A stretch of 41,314 bases of DNA from Verrucomicrobiales bacterium. GTDB taxonomy: Bacteria; Verrucomicrobiota; Verrucomicrobiia; Limisphaerales; JAYPXF01. Each line of letters opens with the position of its first letter. Within the stretch, counting starts at the first letter, position 1. The notes under the pieces were generated by a model. The model was given only the letters and a program-made list of their open reading frames with translations. It did not search any database and was not told the origin of the DNA. Positions 26,938 through 35,636 of this stretch are shown here, piece by piece. The stretch covers positions 1 through 41,314 of the forward strand of contig PBAL01000027.1 of NCBI GenBank assembly GCA_002715965.1, written 5' to 3'. The translations under genes were made by a program, and so were the position numbers.

Positions 26938-28611
26938 GTGAAATCGACAGAACTCAAACACCGACTCCTGATCCTGCTGTCAACCGTAAGCTGTCTGGCA
27001 CCCCTGTCGTGCCCAGCGGCCGAAGGTTGGGAAATTTTCGTGCAAAACGGAAAGGAGCAGAACACCTCGACCGTCGGAAGCCATTCCCGGCAACAAGATC
27101 GACTGGTGATCAAGGGCATCGGAACGGTTGTCCACGGCGGTGAGTTTTTGTATGGCGGCGACTTCACGATGCGGGCCCGATTGTCTTTGCCCGAATTGAA
27201 TGGCAGCGGCGCGTCGTTGATTGTCGGCGGTCATTACCATCATGCCGATGCCCGGACGGATCACGGTGCCGTGCGGCTCTGGCTGGATGCTGCCGACGGC
27301 TTGCTCCGCGTCACGGCGCCTCGAAATTCGCAGTTTCTGCTGCGGGCGGAGGATCAGGTCATTGGCAAACGATCTGATCTCCTCAAACCCAACCGGCTCT
27401 TCGACCTCGAACTTCGGTGCCGGGGAACGAACTTCACCGTCCGACTCGACGGACGACAGATTTATCGCGCGGCCGCCTATCAGGGCCCGCGCAAAGACTG
27501 GATTGGCAAGCTTGGCTTCATGCCGCATCGCGGCGAGATCCAGCTCATCGATTTCCGCGCCCAGGGAAACTTTGCGCGAGTTGCCCTGCCGCACGTGAAT
27601 CTCTGGGATCTCGATGAGGATGGTTACTTCAACGTGCGCCATCCGGTGATTCACAACACGGATAATGGAACACTGCTGGTCATCGCCGGGGGAAGACGCC
27701 ACGACGACACGCACGAAGAACCGGATCAGGACTTGATCATGAAACGCTCCACCGACGGCGGACGCACTTGGTCGAAGACGAAGGTGTTGTGGGATCCGTG
27801 GAATCCAGGCGAAGAAGGCCCGCCAATCGAGGCACAGATGTGCACGGCGGTGGTGGATCGGGAAATGGACGCGGTGTTCGCAGTTACCACCCGACAGTGG
27901 TTCGACAAGGAATCAGGCAAGTGGCGCGGCGGTCCTTGGATCATGCAGTCAACGGACGACGGCTTGACCTGGACGAACCCGAAGCCCATCGGTGGTGACA
28001 TCGTGACGCATTGGCAGATCCTCAAGACCTGCGCATCGGGCATCCAGCTCCGCAGCGGTCGGTTGTTGCTACCGGGTTACGGTGTCTTGACGGATGGTCA
28101 AGAAGCCGGGTGTCTCCTGATCAGCGACGACCACGGCAAGACCTGGCGCCAGGGCGGATTCACCGGTCACGGACTTCGCATCCCCGAGCCGACACCCGTC
28201 GAACTTTCTGATGGCAGGGTGATGGTCAACATGCGCTTCAAGCCACGCACCACCCGCTCGCGCACCTTTGTGGTCAGCAACGATGGCGGAGAGACCTTTG
28301 GCCCGTTGCAAACCGACACCGCCCTGCCCGACCCCGGGTGCCAGGGAGCATTGTGGCGTCATAATGCCACCCAAATCCTTTTCTCCAACCCCGCCTTCAC
28401 CGGTGGTCGCTTTCGCATGACCGTGAAGCTCAGCGAAGACGATGGAAAAAGCTGGTTGCATTCGCGCCTCATCTACGGAGGATTTTCCTCCTACTCCCAT
28501 ATGACCACTCTGCCGGACAATCGCATCGGCCTAATCTTCGAATCGGACAGTTTCATGCGGATCAAATTCGTCCCGATTGACCTCGCGTGGCTGAAAAGCG
28601 CGAATCCATGA
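26938..28611 (+). CDS. Exported sialidase-fold glycoside hydrolase (GH33-like, five Asp boxes)
   Basis: This 557-residue exported protein begins with GTG at 26938 and a signal peptide (about 1-28). An N-terminal jelly-roll-like domain (about 30-215) precedes a six-bladed sialidase propeller. Five Asp-box motifs are visible: STDGGRTW (from 271), STDDGLTW (338), SDDHGKTW (396), SNDGGETF (447) and SEDDGKSW (499). Arg234 in VRHPVIH occupies the place of the FRIP/RIP arginine that binds a carboxylate. Exo-sialidases cleave terminal sialic acids, but the fold also serves other anionic sugars, so the substrate is not certain. The stop overlaps the DUF1592 gene start (ATGA), so the two are translationally coupled. 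Confidence 0.86.
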   Translation: MKSTELKHRLLILLSTVSCLAPLSCPAAEGWEIFVQNGKEQNTSTVGSHSRQQDRLVIKGIGTVVHGGEFLYGGDFTMRARLSLPELNGSGASLIVGGHYHHADARTDHGAVRLWLDAADGLLRVTAPRNSQFLLRAEDQVIGKRSDLLKPNRLFDLELRCRGTNFTVRLDGRQIYRAAAYQGPRKDWIGKLGFMPHRGEIQLIDFRAQGNFARVALPHVNLWDLDEDGYFNVRHPVIHNTDNGTLLVIAGGRRHDDTHEEPDQDLIMKRSTDGGRTWSKTKVLWDPWNPGEEGPPIEAQMCTAVVDREMDAVFAVTTRQWFDKESGKWRGGPWIMQSTDDGLTWTNPKPIGGDIVTHWQILKTCASGIQLRSGRLLLPGYGVLTDGQEAGCLLISDDHGKTWRQGGFTGHGLRIPEPTPVELSDGRVMVNMRFKPRTTRSRTFVVSNDGGETFGPLQTDTALPDPGCQGALWRHNATQILFSNPAFTGGRFRMTVKLSEDDGKSWLHSRLIYGGFSSYSHMTTLPDNRIGLIFESDSFMRIKFVPIDLAWLKSANP

Positions 28612-31600
28612 AGAGCCATCGCCTCGCTCTTTTGTTGTGCGCGTTGCTCCCCGGATCGGTTTGGGGCGACGACGCATATCAAAAAACGATTCGCCCGCTG
28701 CTGGCGAAGTATTGCCTCACCTGCCATTCAACCGAGAAGCAAAAGGGGGAACTCGATCTGGAGCGATTCCAGACCGTGACCGACATCAGACGCGACGCGA
28801 AGGTCTGGCAGCAGGTGTTGCATCAGTTCGACATCGACGAAATGCCGCCGGCGAAGAGTCCGCAACCAACAAAGGAAGAATTCATCGCTTTGCAAAAATG
28901 GATCCGATCCACGCTTGATGCCGAAGCGTTGGCGCGAGCGGGCGATCCGGGGCCGGTCGTTTTGCGTCGGCTGAACAACGCTGAATACACCTATGCGATT
29001 CAGGATCTCACCGGCGTCGCGCTCGATCCGGCACGTGAATTCCCGGTGGATGGGGCGGCGGGCGAAGGTTTTCTGAATACCGGCGCTTCGCTGTCGATGT
29101 CCCCGTCCATGGTCGACAAGCAATTGGCCGCGGCCAAGGAGATCGCCCGGCATATGGTGATGACTCCGACGGGTATTCGATTCTCCGAGAGCGAACTACG
29201 CGGCGATTGGGTGGAGGAGATTGTTCGGCAAATCCGTGCGATCTACCTGCGGCATACCGGCGGCAGGGACACGGGATTCAATTACACCGGGGACGTTGCC
29301 GTTCCAACACCCAAGGATGCGCGCGAAGGACGTCTGGAGGTGGCTCCGTATCTTCACGCCCTGATCCGTCATCGAACTGCGATTGCGAAGGATCCGGACG
29401 CGGCCGGACCGATCGCAGAGGCGGCCGGATTGAACGCCCGCTACGCGATTCGGCTGGCGCGGCTGTTGTCGCCCGATGGACCGCGGACGCCGCTGTTCGA
29501 ACAACTGCGCGAGCGATGGAATGGCGTGGCCAACCAGGATCCCGGTTTGCTCGCCGGCGAGGTTGGCCGTTGGCAGAATCATCTGTGGCAGTTCAATCGC
29601 ATCGGTAATTTTGGTCGGATCAAGAAATGGCAGGCGCCGAAATCGCCACTGAAGCGAGCGCGCGAGATCACCATCGAATTGAATCGCCGTCCCAATCCCG
29701 AAGGTGAACCCTTGATCCACCTGTTCGCCGGCACCGCGCGTGATGGTGATACGGGCGACCTTGCCCTCTGGCAGCAACCGAGAATCGTCCACAGTGGCAG
29801 GCCTCCCATCCTCCTGCGAGACGTGCGCGGTGGTATGATCGGTCTGCAGAAAAAGTCGAAGGAAGTGCTCCGGCAAACTGAGCAGTACTTGGCCGCCGCG
29901 TACGATCTTCGATCCAACGCGAATGAAACGGTCGAACAAGTTGCCGCGCGACACCAAGTCGATCCCGAATTTCTCGAGGCGTGGCTGGACAACCTCGGCA
30001 TCGCGGCGAAAGGGCGTCTGAGACTCTCCGGTTATCTTCACGAGAAACGCGAACGCGTGGGCGGCTACGCGCAGGTCAAAGGTTGGGGCATGCCGGGACA
30101 ACCGGCCTTGTCGGTCGTCGGCAACAGTTCGGATCAGGCCCTCCGCATTGCTGCCGACAGTCAACCGGGGCAGATCGGCTGCCATCCCATGCCGGATCGC
30201 TGGGTGGCGGTCGGCTGGCAGAGTCCGCTTGCGGGTGACGTCAAGATCATCACCAAGGTTCGCCATGCTCACGACGCCTGCGGCAATGGAATCGGCTGGC
30301 GCCTCGAACATCGTCGCGGACGACACATCAGCGTACTCGCGCGGGGAGAGGTCGAGCTCAGCGGCACGGCTGAGATTGCGCCGATCGAGAAACATGCGAT
30401 CCACAAAGGCGACCTGATCTCGATCGTGATCTTCGCCAAGAACCGCAACCACGGCTGCGATTTCACCGAGATCGATCTGGAGATCCGCCCCCTGGAAAAC
30501 ACCGATCGCCACTGGGTGCTTTCCAAGGATTGTGCGCCCAACATGCTCGCCGGCAATCCCCACCCCGACCGCTACGGGACGTCGGATATCTGGCATTTCT
30601 ACAGCGGCAAGGACATGGGTGATCCGACGCAGTTCCATTTTCCGACGGGTTCACTGGTCGATCGCTGGTTGAAAGAAAACGACCGGCAAGAAGCCGCCGA
30701 GCTCGCCAAGTCCATCAGCGATCTGCTCGCTCCGTCGCCGCCAACGACACTCCACGAGGCGGACGCAATGATCCGCACGAACCTGACTTCACTGAACGGC
30801 CCCCTGTTCTCGCTCGTCGACCCCGGCAAATTCGCGCGCTTGGCAACACCGGAAGAACTGAGCGAATCCGAATACGGACTCGATCCAAATCTGTTCGACG
30901 AAAAAGGCAACCTGTCGATGAAGGCGCCGCAAACCCACCATTTCAAGGTGCCGGCCATTTGGTCCGAAGACGCCAACTTCGTCACCCGCGGAGAACTCGC
31001 GCCGAACGCCGGGAGCGAAGCCAGCATGCAACTGGAAGCTGCGTTCTGGCTGCCCGGCGCCACCGATCATCTACACGCGCATCTGCCGATTCTCGTGCGC
31101 AAAGGCACGGCCGGGGAACGACGTCTTGAGAACGAACTGAACGCCTTTCGAGAAAACTTCCCCGCGGCCTTGGCCTTCACGCAGATCGTGCCAACGGATG
31201 AAGTTGTAACGCTCCTCATGTTTTATCGCGGCGATGAGCATGTGATCAACTTGATGGCCACGGAGACCGAACGGCGGGAATTGGACCGGCTCTGGGATGA
31301 ACTGAAGTTCGTCAGTCGTGAGCCGCTTCGGTTGGTCACCATCTATGAACAGCTCTGGCAGTTTGCGACCCAGACCGGCAGTCCCAAACCATATGAGCCG
31401 ATGGAGCCCGGCATCCGCGCAGACGCCGCCCAGTTTGCGAAACGATTGGTGAATGCCGAACCGATGCATCTGAATGCATTGCTGAGTTTCGCCAACCGAG
31501 CCTGGCGTCGTCCCCTCAAGTCCAACGAATCGCACGGACTCCGGGCGCTCTATCATCAACTACGCAGCGAAGACATGCCGCACGAGGAAGCCATGCGCCT

Positions 31601-32693
31601 CACTCTCGCCCGAGTCCTGGTGGCACCGGCATTTCTCTACAAGGCCGAGAAACCCGTAAGCGGCGACGAAGCCGGGCCGGTTTCCGCCCACGAACTCGCC
31701 ACCCGCCTGAGCTACTTCCTTTGGTCTTCAGCGCCCGATACAAGTCTCCGCGCGGCGGCCGATGCGGGGGCGTTGACCGACGACAACAATTTGCTCGCCC
31801 ACACCCGACGCATGCTGAGCGACCATCGCGCACGTCGCCTCGCCATTGAATTCGCCTGCCAATGGCTGCACCTGCGCGGCTTCGATGAACTCGATGAGAA
31901 GAGCGAAAAGAAGTTCCCCGAGTTCGCGAATCTCAAGGGGCCGATGTACGAGGAAACCATCCGCTTCTTCACCGACATGATTCAAAACAATCGCTCGATC
32001 CTCTCCGTCATCGATGCCGATCACGGTTTCGTGAACGGCGAATTGGCGGCGCACTATGGGTTTACTTTGAAAGGCGACACCTGGAAACGCGTCGATGGTC
32101 TTCGCACCAAGGGACGTGGAGGCATCCTCGGCCAAGCGTCTCTGTTGTCTCGCCAATCCGGCGCCTCACGCACCAGTCCGATCCTTCGTGGGAATTGGAT
32201 CGTGGAAACTCTGCTGGGAGAACACCTTCCTCGCCCGCCCGCCAATGTTCCCGTGTTACCCGACGATCCAGGCGGTCCCGAATTGAACATGCGCGAACTC
32301 ACCGAACGCCACAGCAGCGATCCCGTCTGTGCCAAGTGCCACCGACGGATCGACCCCTTCGGCTTCGCCCTCGAACAGTTCGACGCCATCGGCAAGCTGC
32401 GAACGGACAAACGGAACGTGGAAACCACTCTGCCCGATGGCGCTTCCATCAGCGGACTGGACGGCTTGCGACGCTACCTCCTCACCCAGCGAAAGGAGCA
32501 GTTCGTGAAACAATTCTGCCGCAAACTCCTCGGGTTTGCGTTGGGCCGCTCGGTGCAATTATCGGACGAACCGCTGCTGGACGAGATGGCAACGGCGTTG
32601 AAACAATACAAACACCGCTTCTCAGTCGCAGTCGAAAAGATCGTGCTCAGCCCGCAGTTCAGACAAATCCGAGGGACGGAGCAGGCCGAGTAG
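28608..32693 (+). CDS. Planctomycete cytochrome-type protein (PSCyt1/DUF1587-DUF1592-DUF1588-DUF1585)
   Basis: The ATG at 28608, overlapping the sialidase stop, gives a signal peptide (MKSHRLALLLCALLPGSVWG) and 1361 residues. An N-terminal cytochrome domain carries Cys36-x-x-Cys39-His40 (CLTCH). A DUF1587-like segment follows (LRRLNNAEYTYAIQDLTG), then a long central beta-rich region (about 300-800) not normally so large in this family, then DUF1592 (LATRLSYFLWSSAPD), DUF1588 with a second CxxCH (Cys1241-His1245, CAKCHRRIDPFGFALEQFD) and DUF1585 (CRKLLGFALGRSVQLSDEPLL). It is probably a periplasmic di-heme protein of unknown reaction. Its TAG stop lies inside a palindromic element. Confidence 0.88.
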   Translation: MKSHRLALLLCALLPGSVWGDDAYQKTIRPLLAKYCLTCHSTEKQKGELDLERFQTVTDIRRDAKVWQQVLHQFDIDEMPPAKSPQPTKEEFIALQKWIRSTLDAEALARAGDPGPVVLRRLNNAEYTYAIQDLTGVALDPAREFPVDGAAGEGFLNTGASLSMSPSMVDKQLAAAKEIARHMVMTPTGIRFSESELRGDWVEEIVRQIRAIYLRHTGGRDTGFNYTGDVAVPTPKDAREGRLEVAPYLHALIRHRTAIAKDPDAAGPIAEAAGLNARYAIRLARLLSPDGPRTPLFEQLRERWNGVANQDPGLLAGEVGRWQNHLWQFNRIGNFGRIKKWQAPKSPLKRAREITIELNRRPNPEGEPLIHLFAGTARDGDTGDLALWQQPRIVHSGRPPILLRDVRGGMIGLQKKSKEVLRQTEQYLAAAYDLRSNANETVEQVAARHQVDPEFLEAWLDNLGIAAKGRLRLSGYLHEKRERVGGYAQVKGWGMPGQPALSVVGNSSDQALRIAADSQPGQIGCHPMPDRWVAVGWQSPLAGDVKIITKVRHAHDACGNGIGWRLEHRRGRHISVLARGEVELSGTAEIAPIEKHAIHKGDLISIVIFAKNRNHGCDFTEIDLEIRPLENTDRHWVLSKDCAPNMLAGNPHPDRYGTSDIWHFYSGKDMGDPTQFHFPTGSLVDRWLKENDRQEAAELAKSISDLLAPSPPTTLHEADAMIRTNLTSLNGPLFSLVDPGKFARLATPEELSESEYGLDPNLFDEKGNLSMKAPQTHHFKVPAIWSEDANFVTRGELAPNAGSEASMQLEAAFWLPGATDHLHAHLPILVRKGTAGERRLENELNAFRENFPAALAFTQIVPTDEVVTLLMFYRGDEHVINLMATETERRELDRLWDELKFVSREPLRLVTIYEQLWQFATQTGSPKPYEPMEPGIRADAAQFAKRLVNAEPMHLNALLSFANRAWRRPLKSNESHGLRALYHQLRSEDMPHEEAMRLTLARVLVAPAFLYKAEKPVSGDEAGPVSAHELATRLSYFLWSSAPDTSLRAAADAGALTDDNNLLAHTRRMLSDHRARRLAIEFACQWLHLRGFDELDEKSEKKFPEFANLKGPMYEETIRFFTDMIQNNRSILSVIDADHGFVNGELAAHYGFTLKGDTWKRVDGLRTKGRGGILGQASLLSRQSGASRTSPILRGNWIVETLLGEHLPRPPANVPVLPDDPGGPELNMRELTERHSSDPVCAKCHRRIDPFGFALEQFDAIGKLRTDKRNVETTLPDGASISGLDGLRRYLLTQRKEQFVKQFCRKLLGFALGRSVQLSDEPLLDEMATALKQYKHRFSVAVEKIVLSPQFRQIRGTEQAE

Positions 32694-32780
32694 CCGTTGG
32701 AATTCACGCTTTGGCGTGCAGGTCGGAACTTGTTCCGGCCCTTCAGGCCGACACGCTAAAGCGTGAATTCCAACGGCTAC
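32690..32780. repeat. Long near-perfect palindromic element overlapping the DUF1592 gene stop codon
   Basis: The 29-base arms (32690-32718 and 32752-32780) are complementary at 28 positions, with one G-T wobble; each includes GTTGGAATTCACGCTTT or its complement. The 33-base loop carries a smaller CGGCC/GGCCG hairpin. The TAG stop at 32691-32693 is within the left arm. There is no T-tract. It separates the DUF1592 and DUF1552 genes. Confidence 0.9.
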
Positions 32781-32820
32781 GGATAATTTGGTCGACCAAA
32801 TCAACTGGTCAGCTGACATT

Positions 32821-34140
32821 ATGGAAACTCACCCGATGAACACCCACCGATTCTCCCGTCGCAATCTTCTCCGAGGTCTCGGCGTAACAATGGCCCTGCC
32901 GTGGATGGAATCAACCGCCGTCTGGGGCGACACACCGAAGCAACGGAACAAGTCCAGCGCCCCCCCCGTCCGACTTGGCGTACTCTTCGCAGGAAATGGT
33001 TTCCACGCAAAGGAATGGTGGGCCAAGGGTGAGGGGAAGGGCATGGAACTTGGCCGCGTTCTATCTCCGCTGCACGAATTCCGCGAGCGCATGCTCTTCA
33101 TCAAGGGCCTTTTCAATGCCGAGGCGCTCAAGGGCAATATTCACAGCTCGATGACCGGCAACCTCCTTTCCGGTGCACCCTTGGAAGCTGGCGGTGGAAT
33201 TCGCTCAGGTACGAGCTTTGACCAGATCATCGCGCAGCGTTACGGACGTTCCACCAAACTGCCAAGTCTGGTGCTCGGCTGCGAAAAGGCCAATCCTTCC
33301 GTTCACAAGAACTACTCGATGATGTACAGCTCCCACATCTCGTGGAGCTCGCCCACGACTCCCACGCCGTTGGAAGTCTATCCTGCCCTGGCCTTTGACC
33401 GCTTGTTCAAGACCTCGGCGGACAGAGGAGACCGCAGTGTCCTCGACGCCATTCTGAACGACGCCCGCGACCTGCGTCGCAATGTCAGTCGTCGCGACCA
33501 ACAGAAGCTCGACGAATACCTCGACTCCATCCGCGAAGTCGAACTGCGCATCGAGAACGCCGGCAAACGGGGTGAACTCCAAGGCTGGCGTCCGACGATT
33601 ACCAGGCCGAATATTCCGCGACCGGCTGATGGTTATCCGCAGGACATCGGTGAACACATGCGCCTGATGTGCGACATCCTGATCCTTGCCTTCCAGACTG
33701 ACATCACTCGTGTCTGCACGCTGAAGCTGAATAACGATCACTCCTCTCTCCGGTTCCCAAACCTGAACGTCGATTACATGATTCACCATCTTCTGTCCCA
33801 CAATGACACCGAGGACTGGCTGAAGGTGAACCGATTCTTCATCGAGCAACTCGCCTACATCGCGGGTAGACTCGACGCCATCCAGGAAGGCGACCGCACA
33901 CTCCTCGATAACTGCGCATTGATGCTCACCTCCAGCATGCTCACCGGCCACCACGACGCCAAGAAGCTCCCGGTGGTCTTACTTGGTGGAGCCGGTGGCC
34001 AAATTAGGGGCGGCCGTATCCTCGATTACCTTGGCAAGCCTGATCGGCAAATGTGTCGGCTCTACCTGTCACTCATGGACAAGTTTGGCATTCGCCTTGA
34101 CCACTTCGGCGACGCCGACCAGCGCCTCGACACCGTCTAG
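32821..34140 (+). CDS. DUF1552 family protein, Tat-exported
   Basis: The 439-residue product (ATG at 32821; another in-frame ATG at 32836 is equally possible) starts with a twin-arginine signal, Arg13-Arg14 in SRRNLLRGLGVTMALPW. Family features are LGVLFAGNGFHAKEWW, FIKGLFN, SSMTGNLLSGAPL, the QKLDEYLDSIREVE helix and the C-terminal DNCALMLTSSMLTGHHD and LPVVLLGGAGGQIRGG. DUF1552 genes commonly follow DUF1592/DUF1588 cytochrome genes in Verrucomicrobiota and Planctomycetota, as here. Tat export suggests folding in the cytoplasm, perhaps with a cofactor. The activity is unknown. The frame is open from a TTG at 32788, but that would begin next to the palindrome. Confidence 0.9.
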   Translation: METHPMNTHRFSRRNLLRGLGVTMALPWMESTAVWGDTPKQRNKSSAPPVRLGVLFAGNGFHAKEWWAKGEGKGMELGRVLSPLHEFRERMLFIKGLFNAEALKGNIHSSMTGNLLSGAPLEAGGGIRSGTSFDQIIAQRYGRSTKLPSLVLGCEKANPSVHKNYSMMYSSHISWSSPTTPTPLEVYPALAFDRLFKTSADRGDRSVLDAILNDARDLRRNVSRRDQQKLDEYLDSIREVELRIENAGKRGELQGWRPTITRPNIPRPADGYPQDIGEHMRLMCDILILAFQTDITRVCTLKLNNDHSSLRFPNLNVDYMIHHLLSHNDTEDWLKVNRFFIEQLAYIAGRLDAIQEGDRTLLDNCALMLTSSMLTGHHDAKKLPVVLLGGAGGQIRGGRILDYLGKPDRQMCRLYLSLMDKFGIRLDHFGDADQRLDTV

Positions 34141-34152
34141 CTAGCGTCGTCA

Positions 34153-34184
34153 GATAATGGCGAATGGAGAGCCGGATGCGGGAG
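34153..34184 (+). other. Possible group II intron fragment (domain IV/V boundary)
   Basis: The stretch AATGGCGAATGGAGAGCCGG and the following ATGCGGGAG resemble the sequence just 3' of the reverse transcriptase gene in bacterial group II introns, where domain V begins GAGCCGNATGCGGG. The 3' half of domain V (CGCACGTNCGGTTC) is not found, so at best this is a truncated relic. The match is from memory, with no alignment. Confidence 0.3.
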
Positions 34185-34195
34185 TCACTCCTGTG

Positions 34196-35203
34196 CTACC
34201 CGCCGTTGGGCCACGTACGTTTCCAGAATTCATCGGAGCGTCCGCCGTAGTATTTCTCCAAGACCTGATCCAACACAATGTTCGTTCGTAGCGCGGATTC
34301 ACCTGTGCTGGGACTTGATCCTGTCCCGGCAAGCTCATTCACGATTGCCTGAATCATGGGCTGGTGAACGTGGGAAGGGTTGGGAGCGTCGACAGATTCT
34401 TCCTCTTCGTTCAGACGAAGAACAATTGGGCTGACATCGAAACACGCAGCGCTCAATGATCCATTCTCACCTTCAAAGACGAACTCATCACGATTCGCAC
34501 TGGCGGAGAATTCAAAGTTTGCAGCCCCTTCAATGCCGCCATCCCACGTCCATGACATTGAGACGGTATCTTCCACCTCGTAAAGGCCTCCACCATTGGC
34601 CGCAGCTCCCTCTACGTTTTGCAGCGGCCCCACGAGGTGATCGAGCAGATCCAGCGCGTGGCAACCCATGTCCATGAATAATCCGCCTCCGGAAAGTTCA
34701 GCTTCCAGTCGCCAGGGCAGGGGATCCAGATCAGTCAAGGGACAACGGGTGAATGTGTAGCTGGCGCGTTTCAATCGCCCCAGGCGCGGGAGGAGTTCGG
34801 CGACTTTCTGAAATCGAGGAAGCGAACGGCGGTAGTAAGCAACGAAGAGCGGGAGGTTCTTTTTGTCAAAGAGCCTCATCATCTCACGGCACTCGTCAGC
34901 ATTGCGAGCCATTGGCTTTTCGACATATGCAGGTTTGCTGGCGGCTGCGACTGTGCGCGCGAGTTCGAGATGCGATCCGGGCGGGGTGGCGATGTAGACG
35001 ATGTCGACTTCCTCATCGTTGATGAGATCTTCGGCATTCGAATACCATCTCGGCACGCGATGCCGCTTGGCGAAATCCTGCGCGAGATCGGCGCTGCGTC
35101 GCATGACCGCGACCAGCTCACTTCCCTGAGCCTTCTGAAAACCGGGACCGCTTTTGACCTCGCAGACGTCTCCGCAGCCGAGGATTCCCCATCGCATAGC
35201 CAT
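34196..35203 (-). CDS. Gfo/Idh/MocA family oxidoreductase
   Basis: This is an NAD(P)-dependent sugar or inositol dehydrogenase-type enzyme, cytoplasmic, with no signal peptide. The 335-residue length is typical. The N-terminal Rossmann fold has WGILGCGDVCEVKSG and, at the end of the fourth strand, VDIVYIATPPGSHLELA; the family EKP motif is in YVEKPMARNADE. In the C-terminal domain, FMDMGCHALDLLDHLVG carries the conserved Asp and His of the active site. It lies 11 bases downstream of the small DHp-like gene on the same strand and is convergent with the DUF1552 gene. The substrate cannot be told from sequence alone. Confidence 0.92.
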   Translation of the reverse strand: MAMRWGILGCGDVCEVKSGPGFQKAQGSELVAVMRRSADLAQDFAKRHRVPRWYSNAEDLINDEEVDIVYIATPPGSHLELARTVAAASKPAYVEKPMARNADECREMMRLFDKKNLPLFVAYYRRSLPRFQKVAELLPRLGRLKRASYTFTRCPLTDLDPLPWRLEAELSGGGLFMDMGCHALDLLDHLVGPLQNVEGAAANGGGLYEVEDTVSMSWTWDGGIEGAANFEFSASANRDEFVFEGENGSLSAACFDVSPIVLRLNEEEESVDAPNPSHVHQPMIQAIVNELAGTGSSPSTGESALRTNIVLDQVLEKYYGGRSDEFWKRTWPNGG

Positions 35204-35214
35204 GATCCGTTGAT

Positions 35215-35469
35215 TCAGTCTCGCGTGATTTGGAGCAATTTCTCGAATTTGTCGGAGAAATCTCTCATCTCGTCCTGAATCTTATCCGGCTGCTGCGCGA
35301 GGCTGGTCAGGCACTTCTCGGTGGCCTCTGACTTGCGCTTGATCAGCGCGATCGCACCGGCAATGAGGGGAATGTGGTTGTTCACATTGTGTCGGGTATC
35401 GGAGAGGGCCGTGTTAATCTCCTCGATTTCTTCAGGTGTTAACGATATAGGCTGTTGAGGGGCTCCCAT
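35215..35469 (-). CDS. Small stand-alone protein with a histidine-kinase DHp-like helix hairpin
   Basis: The 84-residue protein (ATG at 35469 on the minus strand; an upstream in-frame ATG at 35559 would give an unnatural Cys/Phe-rich leader) is predicted almost wholly helical. Residues 21-40 (ALSDTRHNVNNHIPLIAGAI) resemble the H-box of histidine-kinase dimerisation helices (R-H-D-x-N-N-x-L), with His27 at the phospho-acceptor position. A second charged helix follows. There is no ATPase or receiver domain. It may be a phosphotransfer or dimerisation module, or simply a helical hairpin of other function. It precedes the Gfo/Idh/MocA gene by 11 bases and diverges from rpsU. Confidence 0.65.
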   Translation of the reverse strand: MGAPQQPISLTPEEIEEINTALSDTRHNVNNHIPLIAGAIALIKRKSEATEKCLTSLAQQPDKIQDEMRDFSDKFEKLLQITRD

Positions 35470-35538
35470 TTGCAGAAAATGAAGATTTGTTGAACAAAAG
35501 CAAAGTTTTTTGATCCAGAAAAATCCACCGATTGCCGA

Positions 35539-35567
35539 TTGACACCCCTTGGGGGCCAATCTAAGCT
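35539..35567 (+). promoter_or_regulatory. Candidate promoter of rpsU
   Basis: A consensus -35 box TTGACA (35539-35544) is followed by 17 bases and TAAGCT (35562-35567). It would give a leader of about 60 bases before the GTG start at 35637. The -10 resembles that of the candidate mre promoter. Confidence 0.55.
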
Positions 35568-35636
35568 CCTCGGCCCCGTGGGAATAACGGGTGAATGACG
35601 AAAAAATACGACGAAATAGAAGGGACGTGAGTATTT

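Noticed and set aside
29196..30638. A 480-codon minus-strand open frame opposite the DUF1592 gene
   Set aside because: Same reason: it is the shadow of a well-supported gene, rich in Arg, His and Pro, with no start context or family motif.
32622..32819. A 65-codon minus-strand frame across the large palindrome
   Set aside because: It is generated by the repeat itself. Such frames arise wherever this palindrome occurs and are not evidence of a gene.
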